From positions 1 through 49,040 of IMG/VR virus record IMGVR_UViG_3300045931_000114: 49,040 nucleotides of DNA. The stretch is one strand, 5' to 3'. A program made the position numbers and the translations under genes. Under the pieces are notes generated by a model. The model did not search any database. It was given only the letters and a program-made list of their open reading frames with translations, and was not told the DNA's origin. This DNA is from a virus. This document shows, piece by piece, positions 1 through 8,149 of the stretch (positions are counted from its first letter, which is position 1; each line of letters opens with the position of its first letter).

Positions 1-240
1 GAGAAGCTCGCGGGCGTGCAGCGCATGTTCTACGAGGTGTTCGGTGTCGATACCGGCGACCAGGTTGCCAAGGCCGCGGCGCGGGGTTGGACCGAAGCCA
101 TCGAGGAAGGCGCGGCACGGGCGATCTCGGCCGGCCGCAACATCGTGGCCAGCGAGAATTGGCGGTTCATGCAGCCGTGGAATAGCGAGCGGGTTCGCAA
201 GTTCGAGCTCGACGAATGGAAAACGGACTGGCAGACCCAC
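1..240. repeat. Left copy of terminal overlap
   Basis: These 240 bases are repeated at 48801-49040 with a single difference: c at 113, t at 48913. The repeat lies wholly inside one coding frame, and joining the two ends keeps that frame open. This is what the overlap of a circular or circularly permuted assembly looks like. A true short direct terminal repeat, as in T7, is possible but would be odd in the middle of a gene. Confidence 0.95.
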
Positions 241-2001
241 CTCGATTCCGGCGGCGTCACGCTCTGGGACAAGCACGCTGGCAAGCCCGCCAAGGATGCC
301 GCCGATCAAGAGCGCATTCTTGAGCGGGCCTGGAAGGACATCCGCGCCAACGACAATTCGCCGAGCGTCTTTTCAGACGAAATGCGGACGTTCGAGTTTG
401 CCGAGGGCAAGGCCGGGGCCGACGCCTATCTGGCGATGCAAGCCAAGTACGGCATGGGCGACAACCTGATCGGCGGGCTGGTCGGGCACTTGAGCGGCAT
501 GGCGCGCGAGATCGCACTGGCCGAGATCCTCGGACCAAACCATGCGGCGAACTTCAAGGCGGGCATGAAGATCGTCCGAGAGTTGGAGGGCGTCAGCAGG
601 CCCACGAACCCGGTGATCCGGATGCTGGAAAGCCCGAAGCGGCTCGAGCAGGTCTATGACGTGCTGACTGGCCGAGCCAACGTGGTCGACGGCCCGGTGG
701 TGGCCGGTGTGATGGGTGGCATCCGCTCGCTCGGCGTGGCGGCGAAGCTCGGCGGGGCCTCGATCACCTCGTTCTTCGGCGACACGCCCATGGCGGCGTT
801 TGCTGCAATCGACGTCGGGATGCCGGTGACGCGGATGCTCGACGGCGTCATGCGCGAACTCGCTCGCGGCGGCCCGGAATCGAAGGCGCTGGCGACGCGC
901 AATAATCTGGTCGCCCATTCGGCAATCGACTACGCCCACGGCTTCCGGCACTTCGGCGACCGTCTGGGCGGTCCGGAAAGTCTGCAATGGCTCGCAACCA
1001 CCGTGATCCGAACAAGCGGCCTGGAAGCCTGGACCAACCTCATCAAGCGCGTGTTCTCGATGGAAATGATGGGGCATCTGGTCGACCATGCCGGGCACAA
1101 TCTGGACGAACTGCGCGCCGTCAACCGCCCGCTGGCGCAGTTCATGGACCGCCATCAGATCAGCGCCGCCGATTGGGACGTGATCCGCGCCACCCAGCCG
1201 TTCGAGGCCGAGGGCGTCAAATTCCTGCAGGCGTCCGAGATCGCCGACGAAGTGCTGCGCGAGAAGCTGCTCGGTGCCGTGGTCCACGAGCGGCGTTACG
1301 CCATGCTCGAGCCGGACGCCCGGATCAGGGCCATCACCACGGGCGGACTGCCGCAGGGCACCTTCCACGGCGAAATGGCCCGCAGCCTGTTCATGTTCAA
1401 GAGCTTCTCGATGACCATGCTGTCGACCCACATCATGCGGATGGCCACCATGGAGGAGGGCCGGGCGGCCCGCGCCGCCTGGTTCGCGGTATTCACCACG
1501 CTGGCGGGCGCGGCGACATTACAGACCAAGAACATCATTTACGGTCGCGATCCCGAGAGCATGGGCACCGCCTCGTTCTGGGCTAAGGCCGGACTGACCG
1601 GCGGCGGACTTGCCATCTTCGGCGACCTCACACAGTCGGCGTTCTCCAAGACCGGACGCTCGCCGCTGGCCGATCTCGCCGGGCCAGTCGTCGGTCTCGC
1701 CGAGGATGTTGGACGGCTGACCTCGGGCCAGATCCGCAAGTGGTACGAGGGCGACGACACCACCTTCGCAGCCGAGGGTGTCAGGTTTGCCCGGCGCTGG
1801 ACGCCCAACGTCTTTTACACCCGGCTCGCCCAGGAGCGGATGGTGTTTGACCGGATCCAGATGCTTGCCGATCCGGACTACCGGGCGAGCTGGCGCCGTC
1901 AGGAACAGCGGATGAAGGATGATGCCGGGCAACAATTCTGGTTCCGGCCCGGCCAGACCGTCCCGACACGAGGCCCCAACCTCCGGGCCGCCCTGCCCTA
2001 G
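1..2001 (+). CDS. Ejection (internal virion) protein, 3' part of a gene spanning the genome join
   Basis: The frame is open from base 1 and continues the gene that starts at 48375, giving a protein of about 808 residues. It is the last of four consecutive large virion genes after the tail tube genes, the place where podoviruses keep the proteins ejected into the host envelope with the DNA. The sequence is Ala-rich and helical. A stretch around 1500-1640 contains Gly/Ala-rich hydrophobic segments that could insert in a membrane. No catalytic motif is seen. The stop TAG at 1999-2001 is the start of the recurring motif TAGTGCGTTG. The role is inferred from position, size and composition. Confidence 0.8.
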   Translation, partial: EKLAGVQRMFYEVFGVDTGDQVAKAAARGWTEAIEEGAARAISAGRNIVASENWRFMQPWNSERVRKFELDEWKTDWQTHLDSGGVTLWDKHAGKPAKDAADQERILERAWKDIRANDNSPSVFSDEMRTFEFAEGKAGADAYLAMQAKYGMGDNLIGGLVGHLSGMAREIALAEILGPNHAANFKAGMKIVRELEGVSRPTNPVIRMLESPKRLEQVYDVLTGRANVVDGPVVAGVMGGIRSLGVAAKLGGASITSFFGDTPMAAFAAIDVGMPVTRMLDGVMRELARGGPESKALATRNNLVAHSAIDYAHGFRHFGDRLGGPESLQWLATTVIRTSGLEAWTNLIKRVFSMEMMGHLVDHAGHNLDELRAVNRPLAQFMDRHQISAADWDVIRATQPFEAEGVKFLQASEIADEVLREKLLGAVVHERRYAMLEPDARIRAITTGGLPQGTFHGEMARSLFMFKSFSMTMLSTHIMRMATMEEGRAARAAWFAVFTTLAGAATLQTKNIIYGRDPESMGTASFWAKAGLTGGGLAIFGDLTQSAFSKTGRSPLADLAGPVVGLAEDVGRLTSGQIRKWYEGDDTTFAAEGVRFARRWTPNVFYTRLAQERMVFDRIQMLADPDYRASWRRQEQRMKDDAGQQFWFRPGQTVPTRGPNLRAALP

Positions 2002-2008
2002 TGCGTTG
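1999..2008 (+). repeat. TAGTGCGTTG motif, copy 1
   Basis: It begins with the stop codon of the ejection-protein gene, 34 bases before the tailspike start. The same 10-mer is at 26588, 28808 and 39817. Confidence 0.7.
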
Positions 2009-2042
2009 GCCGCGACCCTCTCACGCAGGCAATTGAGGGACC

Positions 2043-4190
2043 ATGGTTCATATCATCATCGACGACATCACCCCCCGCATTGAGTACGCGGTCGGCAGTG
2101 TTGCCACCAGTGAGTTTATCGTTCCGTTCCCCTTTTTCAGCGACGAGGATCTTGTCGTCCAGGTCGACGGTGTCACGCAGAACATCAGCACCTACATCGT
2201 CAAGGGCGCGGGGGATTCCGCAGGCGGGTCGGTCGAGTTCGATACCGCCGTCACCTTCGCCACGATCGTCATCTATCGCGACATCACGATCGAGCGCGTG
2301 ACGGATTTCCCGCCGTCCGGACCGCTGCAGATCGACTCGTTGAATACGGAACTGGATCGCCAGATCGCGATCGACCAGCAGCTCCACCTCGGCATCAGTG
2401 ACGTCAACAGCGAGATTGACGAAGTTCGCGGCCTGCTCGACCTCGACATCGGCGGCACGCTTCATCACTACTCGATCAATGCCCAGGTCGCGGCTGCGAC
2501 CATTGATCCGACCGTGACCTATGTGCAGACGGCGGGTTACGCGGTCCCCGGCGATGGCGGGGCCGGCATATACAGAAAGGTTGGGTTCGAGCCTTCACAC
2601 GGCGGCAAGATCCAGTCCGTCGATGGCGCGTGGTGGGAGCTGGCTGAGCCGGTTCCCAACGTGATGATGTTCGGCGTTGATATGACCGGCGCCACAGACA
2701 GCACGACCGAATTGACCGCGGCGCTCGGATATGCGGCGGCCTGCACGGGCCTTCTCACCGCCCCGTCCGGGGTTGTCCGTCTCGATAGCGAGGTAGATCT
2801 CCCGCACGGCGTTGCACTCCGGGGCGCCGGGATGCCGATGCAGCCGTATCCGGACGCCAGTTATCCGTCCGGAACGACGAACGGAACATGGTTCTTCTTC
2901 AATCACACCGGCATCGGATTCAAGATCGAGAGCGTCGGGACCGTATTCGACATCGACCCCTACAACGAGCTGGTCGGGTTCGGCACATACCGCACGCAGC
3001 CAGCCCCTACCGGCGGCCCGTATACGGCGAACGATCACGACTTCGACATTGCGATTTATTCAAAATACGGAATGAAGATTTCCGACATCATGCTGCTCAA
3101 CGCGACGCGCGGCATTCTTGTCACTGGAATAGCGGCAGCGGAGCGCGGTTCGGGCCGTATCGACATCAGCAGGGTGTACGGCCACATCTTCAAGGTCGGG
3201 ATCAAGCTCGAGTATTGCTATGACATTTGCAGAATAAGCTACATCAATTTCGGGCCGTTCTGGTGCATCCTGGATTCTAACCTTTGGGAATACACCAAGG
3301 ATAATTGCACCGCCCTGACCTTTGGCCGCTGCGACAACCCGCACGTCGACCAGGTCATGGCGTTCGCTGCCAACGCCGTTCTCAAGATTGAGTGGAGCAC
3401 GGCGCTTCACGCCAATCTTCCCGGCGGCACGCTCAACAACGGCGTGTTTGGTGCCGTCCAATTCGACAGCGGCAGGACGGCCTTGCGCGTCGCCGCCGAC
3501 GTGACCGCAGCGTCAATGGTGATCAATCAATTTGTCGCGGCCGGTGAACTGGATGGCACCGACCCGGCGTGCTTCCACATCGAGGGCGACGCCGTCGACA
3601 TCCGGATTGCCGAGCTTCGGTGCGTACAGTCCGGTGTCTTGTTCGGCAGAATTGAGGGCATCGCCAATCGGGTTCGCGTCGCGAATATGGGGGTCTTTGT
3701 CTCCGACACGACAGCAAGCGGTTCCGAGCAATTCATCCTTGATGCAGACAACTACATGCACGTCGACGGTTATCTTTATACCGACGTGCTCGACGACAAA
3801 ATGTTCGGCGGCGACGGCATCGCGAGCGGCAACGTCTGGCGCTCCTACACTCCCACAGCAAGGGCCGGAACCGGGGCGCTTGCGAGCTATACCGCCGAGG
3901 GATCTTACAGGCGGGTGGTTGAGACGGTTGAGGTCAGGTTCGAGATTACGATTACGACCAACGGGACGGGTGCCGGTTATATAGCCTTTGACCTGCCGTT
4001 CATATCCCATTCCAGCGGAACTGCGGGGTACAGCGTTGGCACGCTTCGACAGGTCGCCGGCGGGATGATGGGTTTTGCGTTTGTGCAACCCAACGCCACC
4101 GAGGCAGTCCTGCAGCTCTACAACAATTCGTATCCCGGCGGGAGCGGCGAGATCATAGCCGGCAGTCTGACCTATCGGTGTGCGACATGA
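2043..4190 (+). CDS. Tailspike / tail fibre with probable right-handed beta-helix
   Basis: 715 residues. The first ~120 residues resemble the virion-anchoring domain of podovirus fibres: a 'TPRIEYAVGS..TSEFIVPFPFF' type start and an 'IYRDITIERVTDF' stretch, followed by a short helical region near residues 100-135. The central ~150-520 is Gly/Val/Asp-rich with irregular beta-type repeats, as in pectate-lyase-like beta-helices ('GDGGAGIYRKV', 'LPHGVALRGAGM'). The last ~110 residues (from 'YTPTARAGTG') look like a small beta-sandwich tip. It probably binds and may cleave host surface polysaccharide. I see no catalytic residues I can assign. The start has a GAGGG ribosome binding site, and the 3' end overlaps the next gene by ATGA. 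Confidence 0.82.
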   Translation: MVHIIIDDITPRIEYAVGSVATSEFIVPFPFFSDEDLVVQVDGVTQNISTYIVKGAGDSAGGSVEFDTAVTFATIVIYRDITIERVTDFPPSGPLQIDSLNTELDRQIAIDQQLHLGISDVNSEIDEVRGLLDLDIGGTLHHYSINAQVAAATIDPTVTYVQTAGYAVPGDGGAGIYRKVGFEPSHGGKIQSVDGAWWELAEPVPNVMMFGVDMTGATDSTTELTAALGYAAACTGLLTAPSGVVRLDSEVDLPHGVALRGAGMPMQPYPDASYPSGTTNGTWFFFNHTGIGFKIESVGTVFDIDPYNELVGFGTYRTQPAPTGGPYTANDHDFDIAIYSKYGMKISDIMLLNATRGILVTGIAAAERGSGRIDISRVYGHIFKVGIKLEYCYDICRISYINFGPFWCILDSNLWEYTKDNCTALTFGRCDNPHVDQVMAFAANAVLKIEWSTALHANLPGGTLNNGVFGAVQFDSGRTALRVAADVTAASMVINQFVAAGELDGTDPACFHIEGDAVDIRIAELRCVQSGVLFGRIEGIANRVRVANMGVFVSDTTASGSEQFILDADNYMHVDGYLYTDVLDDKMFGGDGIASGNVWRSYTPTARAGTGALASYTAEGSYRRVVETVEVRFEITITTNGTGAGYIAFDLPFISHSSGTAGYSVGTLRQVAGGMMGFAFVQPNATEAVLQLYNNSYPGGSGEIIAGSLTYRCAT

Positions 4191-4504
4191 GTGGACTGCT
4201 GGTCAGCAGCCCGCTTCTGCTCGTCCTGACGCTTGTCTTAATCGGCCACATCAGCAGCCGATGGGATGTGACTGCTCAGCCGTTGCCAGTGTGTGGCACC
4301 GCCGACATGCAAGACCAAGTGCGTGCCGCGATGTTTGTCGGCCTCGACGAAGCGTTCAGGGCGAGGATCGGGGCGCTCTATAACAATTGGCTGAATGACC
4401 GGGGTCACCCGCAGAGGGCCAAGTCTGGAATCGAAATCGCGATTGCTGGCTATCTGCACGGCTACAAGGTTGTCGAGGAATGGAAATTGCCGCCATGCCG
4501 CTGA
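4187..4504 (+). CDS. Small exported or membrane-anchored protein in lysis cassette
   Basis: 105 residues. An N-terminal hydrophobic segment (about residues 2-23, LLVSSPLLLVLTLVLIGHI) acts as signal or anchor. A soluble helical part with Cys near residue 36 and a C-terminal Cys pair with Pro follows. ATG is chosen because it overlaps the tailspike stop by ATGA. It sits directly before the lysozyme, so a lysis role (for example a spanin-like or accessory protein) is possible. It lacks a clear coiled coil, and I do not recognise the family with a known function. Confidence 0.75.
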   Translation: MSGLLVSSPLLLVLTLVLIGHISSRWDVTAQPLPVCGTADMQDQVRAAMFVGLDEAFRARIGALYNNWLNDRGHPQRAKSGIEIAIAGYLHGYKVVEEWKLPPCR

Positions 4505-5169
4505 AAGAGTTGGTGATAGATCTCTCGCACTGGAACGATGTTACCGATCCTTCGGAAGTGGTCGCGTCCGGCATCGTCGGGGTGATCTACAAGTGCAGCG
4601 AGGGAACGACATACGTCGATGACAGCTACGAGCGCGCGAAGCAAGCATGCAACGATCTTGGTCTCCTGTTCGGCGCTTATCATTTCCTGAGGCCGGGCAA
4701 GATGCACGATCAGGCAGAATGGTTTGTCGAGAACGCCGGGAAGATTGATCTGTACGCCGCCGACCATGAGGACGATGGCGTCTCGCTCGAAGATCTAAAA
4801 GAGTTTTTGCAGCGCGTGTACGACCTAACCGGCAAGCGCCCCATCATCTATTCCGGACACGTCCTGAAAAACCAGATGCCCGGCAACGTGCGCGACGGCT
4901 TCATGGCGCTGCATCGGCTTTGGCTCGCGCAATACACCACCGGCACGCCGTCTTGGCCGACCGCGACATGGCCGAAGTGGTGGCTGTGGCAACATACTGA
5001 TGAGGGTTCGGTGCCTGGCATAGATGGCGACGTCGACATGAACTACTACGACGGCAGCGAAGATCAGCTCGTCGAGGAGTGGACCGGACAAGAGCAAGAA
5101 GAAAGCGATGAGATCGTTGTCAAAATCATCGTGCCGCAGGGAGTGAAAGTTATCGTAGAGGAGGAATGA
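4495..5169 (+). CDS. Endolysin, GH25 lysozyme (muramidase)
   Basis: About 224 residues. It cleaves the beta-1,4 bond between MurNAc and GlcNAc in peptidoglycan. GH25 signatures are 'VIDLSHW' (Asp9 at the end of strand 1), 'GVIYKCSEG', 'FGAYHFLRPG', the DxE pair 'ADHED' (Asp90, Glu92), 'PIIYSGH' and 'WLWQHTDEG' before 'GDVDMNYYDG'. The catalytic domain ends near residue 190. An acidic linker and a short Val-rich tail follow. The start could also be 4480, five codons earlier; 4495 puts the first beta strand in the usual place. It lies between a small membrane protein and the holin. Confidence 0.9.
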   Translation: MPLKELVIDLSHWNDVTDPSEVVASGIVGVIYKCSEGTTYVDDSYERAKQACNDLGLLFGAYHFLRPGKMHDQAEWFVENAGKIDLYAADHEDDGVSLEDLKEFLQRVYDLTGKRPIIYSGHVLKNQMPGNVRDGFMALHRLWLAQYTTGTPSWPTATWPKWWLWQHTDEGSVPGIDGDVDMNYYDGSEDQLVEEWTGQEQEESDEIVVKIIVPQGVKVIVEEE

Positions 5170-5172
5170 ACC

Positions 5173-5370
5173 ATGTTGGACATTCTGATTTATCTGGCAG
5201 TCATCGTGATCGTGGTGCTGGTGGTGTGGTGGCTGTTGCAACAACTCGCGTTGCCTGAACCTGTCCATAAGATCGTCAACATCGCGCTGGTCGTCATCGT
5301 CGCGGTGGTGATTATCGGACTGCTGTTGCACTTCGCTGGCAGCGGCCCGCCGCTGAGACTACCGAGATAA
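5173..5370 (+). CDS. Holin-like protein, two membrane spans
   Basis: 65 residues, almost wholly hydrophobic: spans at about residues 4-23 (ILIYLAVIVIVVLVVWWLL) and 35-53, separated by a short loop with Pro-Glu-Pro, and a short Pro/Arg tail. It follows the GH25 endolysin by 3 bases, the classic place for a holin. By family knowledge it would form membrane lesions that time lysis. The identity is by size, topology and context. No charged motif defines a specific holin class. It converges with the minus-strand gene ending at 5378. Confidence 0.8.
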   Translation: MLDILIYLAVIVIVVLVVWWLLQQLALPEPVHKIVNIALVVIVAVVIIGLLLHFAGSGPPLRLPR

Positions 5371-5377
5371 GCGCAAA

Positions 5378-5563
5378 CTAGCCACGAGTGCGCCGACGTA
5401 TTTCGGCTTTGGCGCGGTCTAGCGCCTCTCTGAGTTGCCCGTTCTCGATAAGCAAGTGCTGAAGCTCTTGCGAGGCTTCATCAAATAGGTCGCCGGGTGT
5501 AACCGACGCCTCAAACAATCGGTGCAATAGCGGTCTATAGGCTTGGGGTTGCTGTTCGCTCAT
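5378..5563 (-). CDS. Hypothetical small helical protein, last gene of the left operon
   Basis: 61 residues beginning MSEQQPQAY. The C-terminal half (LQHLLIENGQLREALDRAKA) has heptad spacing typical of a short coiled coil and ends in a run of Arg. The ATG at 5563 overlaps the previous stop as TAATG, so coupled translation is likely. An ATG two codons further upstream (5569) is possible but overlaps more. No family is recognised. It is the promoter-distal end of the long minus-strand operon. Confidence 0.65.
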   Translation of the reverse strand: MSEQQPQAYRPLLHRLFEASVTPGDLFDEASQELQHLLIENGQLREALDRAKAEIRRRTRG

Positions 5564-5718
5564 TAGCATTCCTCTGGCTGCTTAGCGAGGGCCGCCCTTA
5601 GATCGGATAGGGCTAGATAGCCAGCAGCTATGGCAAAAGCTCCGCCACTCTCGTCCTGCTGCTTTAGCGTTACGATGATGTGATCATCGTCAATTTCCAG
5701 GTCTATCTCAAATCCCAT
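5563..5718 (-). CDS. Hypothetical 51-residue acidic protein
   Basis: A short frame beginning MGFEIDLEIDDDHIIV and ending KQPEEC. A strong Shine-Dalgarno sequence (AAGGAGAAG) lies 5-14 bases upstream of the ATG. The stop overlaps the ATG of the next gene by one base. The predicted mix is beta strand then Ala-rich helix (AIAAGYLALSDLRAAL). Gene spacing and the ribosome site make it real. Function is unknown. Confidence 0.65.
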   Translation of the reverse strand: MGFEIDLEIDDDHIIVTLKQQDESGGAFAIAAGYLALSDLRAALAKQPEEC

Positions 5719-5743
5719 CGCTATCTTCTCCTTCCCTCGCTCA

Positions 5744-5920
5744 TTAGCGCCCCCGCGAGTATGCGATATTTAGCGTTCGCCAAGCGGCTGTCTCGGCGCA
5801 CTGTCTGATGAAGGCCGACCTTGTTTTTCCTAGAATGGCTGCGGCCTGGTCGATCTTCTCTAGGTCGGCCCGACTAACGCGCATTTGAATGATGCCGTTA
5901 TTCTTCCTGCGTTTCCGCAT
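5744..5920 (-). CDS. Ribbon-helix-helix (DUF1778-like) DNA-binding protein
   Basis: 58 residues. After a basic start, 'IIQMRVSRADLEKIDQAA' followed by 'LGKTRSAFIRQCAETAA' fits a ribbon-helix-helix fold: one beta strand that reads DNA, then two helices with the 'T-x-S-x-F-I-R' turn seen in DUF1778/Arc-type antitoxins and phage regulators. A good ribosome site (GAGGAGAAG) precedes the ATG. No toxin gene is adjacent, so I read it as a phage regulator, perhaps controlling its own operon or the integrase region. It is too short for routine gene callers. Confidence 0.65.
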   Translation of the reverse strand: MRKRRKNNGIIQMRVSRADLEKIDQAAAILGKTRSAFIRQCAETAAWRTLNIAYSRGR

Positions 5921-5946
5921 CGCTAACTTCTCCTCTGCGCTTTGCG

Positions 5947-6054
5947 CTAACGCCTAGTCAGGGTTTCATCCCGCCACGGCGTCCTAGACAGGAGCCACCC
6001 GGCGCGGTTCGGGCATAGCCGATACATGATGACCCGGATGTAGTAGCGGAGCAT
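5947..6054 (-). CDS. Possible 35-residue basic peptide
   Basis: An open frame MLRYYIRVIMYRLCPN... ending in Arg-Arg. It fills the gap between the GIY-YIG gene and the ribbon-helix-helix gene on the operon strand. The ribosome site is weak (GGGGCGG). The aromatic and Arg-rich start could be an amphipathic membrane helix. Evidence is only position and openness. Confidence 0.3.
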   Translation of the reverse strand: MLRYYIRVIMYRLCPNRAGWLLSRTPWRDETLTRR

Positions 6055-6181
6055 CACGCCGCCCCGTGCGGCAAACCGCAGTTTTGATGACGCCCTGAAG
6101 CATTGAAATCGCTACAGTCCGGCCTAACGACCCGGCAATGATGTTGACAATATTTAGCAACGTTTTCAGTGCAGAAGGGCG

Positions 6182-6565
6182 TCATTGGGCGTCATTCCGT
6201 TCACCCGATGTTTTCGATTTGCTGGGGCGTTCGCGCGTGCGCTCATCAAGGAGCGTTTCCTTTGGGTCAATCAGCGTGCCGTCTTTTTCAAATTGCTCGA
6301 TAAAATCAAGCAATTCTTCTTCGATGCGAAACCACTCGCCCTTTAATCGCAAGTGGTCAAATCTCCGATGAATGATAAGTTCTTCATAGGCGCAGGCATC
6401 TATAGAGCCGATCAGTTTGAGCGGTTTTGGGTGGCCTGATTGCAAATTCCCCATTCGTTTCGCTGGTCTTTTGGAAAACCCAATTTTGATGGCCGACTCA
6501 TCTGTAATAAAATAGATTTGCCCGCGATCTTTCTGCAATTTCTTTAGCCGATGCAGGGTCGTCAT
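6182..6565 (-). CDS. GIY-YIG superfamily protein, T5orf172/Mug113 type (left copy)
   Basis: 127 residues. 'GQIYFITDESAIKIGFSK' is the GIY-YIG-like beta hairpin in the T5orf172 form. 'RMGNLQSGHPKPLKLI' carries the usual Arg/Gln helix and 'LKGEWFRIEEELLDFI' the terminal GEWF box. Family members are predicted or weak nucleases of phages and mobile DNA. ATG at 6565 overlaps the integrase stop as ATGA, so it is translated with the integrase. A second copy of the family is at 18693-19070 on the other strand. A start nine codons upstream is possible but would overlap the integrase more. Confidence 0.82.
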   Translation of the reverse strand: MTTLHRLKKLQKDRGQIYFITDESAIKIGFSKRPAKRMGNLQSGHPKPLKLIGSIDACAYEELIIHRRFDHLRLKGEWFRIEEELLDFIEQFEKDGTLIDPKETLLDERTRERPSKSKTSGERNDAQ

Positions 6566-7785
6566 GACGCGCCCCCTTTGCCTCGGCGCCACTCAGCCCG
6601 CCTGATCATCACGGTCGCGATCTTGTCCTCGGACCCCCGGCTGTAGCGTTGCGTCATGGCGATGTCCGAATGGGTAGCCGCGTGGCGGACGTGCTCCAGC
6701 TCGGCCCCGGCGTCTGTCGCCTCACTGATCGCCCCAGCCCGCGTGTCCATGTTGCGGACGGTCTTGGGGACACCGGCAGCGGTAGCGATCTTGCGCCACT
6801 GCTTGCGGAACTCTTGCGTTGCCCACGGGCGGGCCGTGGCTTCCGACACGATCATTGGCCCGCGCTCCGGTAGCGCCATTCCAGCCAGTTCCTCCATAAC
6901 CATCGGGGCCAAGCCTAGCGGGGCCTCGATAGCCTTCTGCCGCTTCGACGTGATGTGCCGCAGAACCCGGTTAACGTCGATCTCCTCCCAGCGCAGCCCG
7001 CGCAACCATTTCTTTCCCCCGTTGGTCACGTCCGACATACCGGGTTCCGACATCGGCACCCATTCCCCGATCACGTCCTTCTGCCTCAGCATCAAATCGA
7101 ATTGGATGGCCTGGGCCAGCGCGATTGATGGCAACCCCATTTCGTGCGCCTTGGCGCGGATGGCTATGGCTTGTTCGGCAGTCAAGCGGGCATCGCGCGG
7201 CTTTGGCATCTCGAACCGCATGCCGGACAAGACGCCGGACAACCTGGCGCACTCTGCGTCCTCAAGGATCGTCGCGCCGAAGTTAATGATGGTACGGACC
7301 ATGCCGACCAGGGCGTGAGCCATCGTAACCTTTCCACCCCCGGCCCATTCCTCGTGCCATCGCTTGACGTGGCGACCCCGTATCTCAGACACAAGCTCGT
7401 CGCCGTGCTGCTCGTTGATACGGCGGCATAGCGCGTCGTAATACTCGCGCGTCTTAAACCGCGTCTTGTGGTAGGGCGAGTCTTGGTCGGTGCGGTAGCA
7501 GTTTGAGAGTGACCGCAGCGTACCGTCGAACGATGTGCCAAACGGGATGCCGCCACGCCCCCAGACCAGCATATCCATTTGGAGCGATAGACATCTGTCG
7601 CGCAAGAACGCGATGTCAGCCTCGCTCGGCTCTGGCTGTTCGTCGGTCGAGGCCCACAGTCTGACAGTGGCCGGCTGATAGCCGCGCTTGTATAGATCGG
7701 TGCGGGCTCGCCAGCGGGCCTCCCAGCCGTGGGCGTTCCGCCTCCATGTTAGTCCGGGCGCGTCGGTGATGCGCGGCCTATCCAT
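6562..7785 (-). CDS. int: Tyrosine recombinase (integrase)
   Basis: 407 residues. It integrates and excises phage DNA at att sites. The catalytic C-terminal domain shows Arg234 ('LMLRQKD'), a likely beta-hairpin Lys near 281, Arg349 in 'MDTRAGA', His372 in 'ATHSD' and the nucleophile Tyr381 in 'TQRYSRG'. The first His of the common HxxR box is replaced by Met, a variation seen in this integrase subgroup. Residues ~85-185 form the core-binding SAM-like domain. The gene overlaps the excisionase-like gene upstream by 8 bases and the GIY-YIG gene downstream by ATGA. It is the promoter-distal part of the recombination operon, so CI should control it. I could not identify attP. Confidence 0.93.
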   Translation of the reverse strand: MDRPRITDAPGLTWRRNAHGWEARWRARTDLYKRGYQPATVRLWASTDEQPEPSEADIAFLRDRCLSLQMDMLVWGRGGIPFGTSFDGTLRSLSNCYRTDQDSPYHKTRFKTREYYDALCRRINEQHGDELVSEIRGRHVKRWHEEWAGGGKVTMAHALVGMVRTIINFGATILEDAECARLSGVLSGMRFEMPKPRDARLTAEQAIAIRAKAHEMGLPSIALAQAIQFDLMLRQKDVIGEWVPMSEPGMSDVTNGGKKWLRGLRWEEIDVNRVLRHITSKRQKAIEAPLGLAPMVMEELAGMALPERGPMIVSEATARPWATQEFRKQWRKIATAAGVPKTVRNMDTRAGAISEATDAGAELEHVRHAATHSDIAMTQRYSRGSEDKIATVMIRRAEWRRGKGGAS

Positions 7786-8005
7786 GCTCGGTCCTCCGTT
7801 GTGGGGCCAACATGATACCGCTAGTCCGGTCGAGATACGCCTTTACCGCCGGCCAATACCGGCGATTTCCCCAGAGTGCCACCTTCTTTGGAAAGCCGCT
7901 CCTTGGGTTATGGTCGAGCGCGCTAATTGCCGCCCGCGCTATTTTCTCAGGCACACCAATGCGCCGGATCAGTTCGGCGTCGGTTATGTAAAGCGTGTCG
8001 CTCAT
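7778..8005 (-). CDS. AlpA-like small DNA-binding protein, candidate excisionase
   Basis: 75 residues. 'YITDAELIRRIGVPEKIARAAISALD' followed by 'FPKKVALWGNRRYWPAVKAYLD' is the winged-helix arrangement of AlpA/excisionase-like proteins: helix-turn-helix, then a wing, then a final helix. The stop lies inside the integrase start (8-base overlap). A small DNA-binding protein just before int is the usual xis position. Function as a recombination directionality factor is inferred. No good Shine-Dalgarno sequence is seen. Confidence 0.72.
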   Translation of the reverse strand: MSDTLYITDAELIRRIGVPEKIARAAISALDHNPRSGFPKKVALWGNRRYWPAVKAYLDRTSGIMLAPQRRTEHG

Positions 8006-8060
8006 TGTTTGTTAGCGCGGCTCGCTACTGGGTGATTACGGTTGCGTCTCTAGTGTCTGA

Positions 8061-8147
8061 TTAGTATTCGTTCCAGTTGATGCACTGCCGCCCGATCCCG
8101 AAAAGGTAGATCGCGAAGTCCAAGCGGATGTCGTAAGGTTCTTCCAT
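8061..8147 (-). CDS. Possible 28-residue peptide
   Basis: A short frame starting MEEPYDIRLDFAIYLF and ending INWNEY lies two bases after the methyltransferase stop, on the operon strand. It fills most of an otherwise empty 144-base gap. Coding is supported by tight spacing and non-random composition only. Function is unknown. Confidence 0.4.
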   Translation of the reverse strand: MEEPYDIRLDFAIYLFGIGRQCINWNEY

Positions 8148-8149
8148 CG

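Noticed and set aside
373-1431. Long minus-strand frame opposite the ejection protein
   Set aside because: It is the antisense image of a well-supported plus-strand gene; the composition is His/Gly/Arg-rich with no ribosome site or family signal.
5340-5355. Short hairpin CAGCGGC-cc-GCCGCTG as a bidirectional terminator
   Set aside because: The loop of two bases is too tight, it lies within the holin coding end and no T-run follows.
7778-8149. attP core next to the integrase
   Set aside because: No tRNA-end-like sequence or clear arm-site repeats could be recognised by eye, so none is called.
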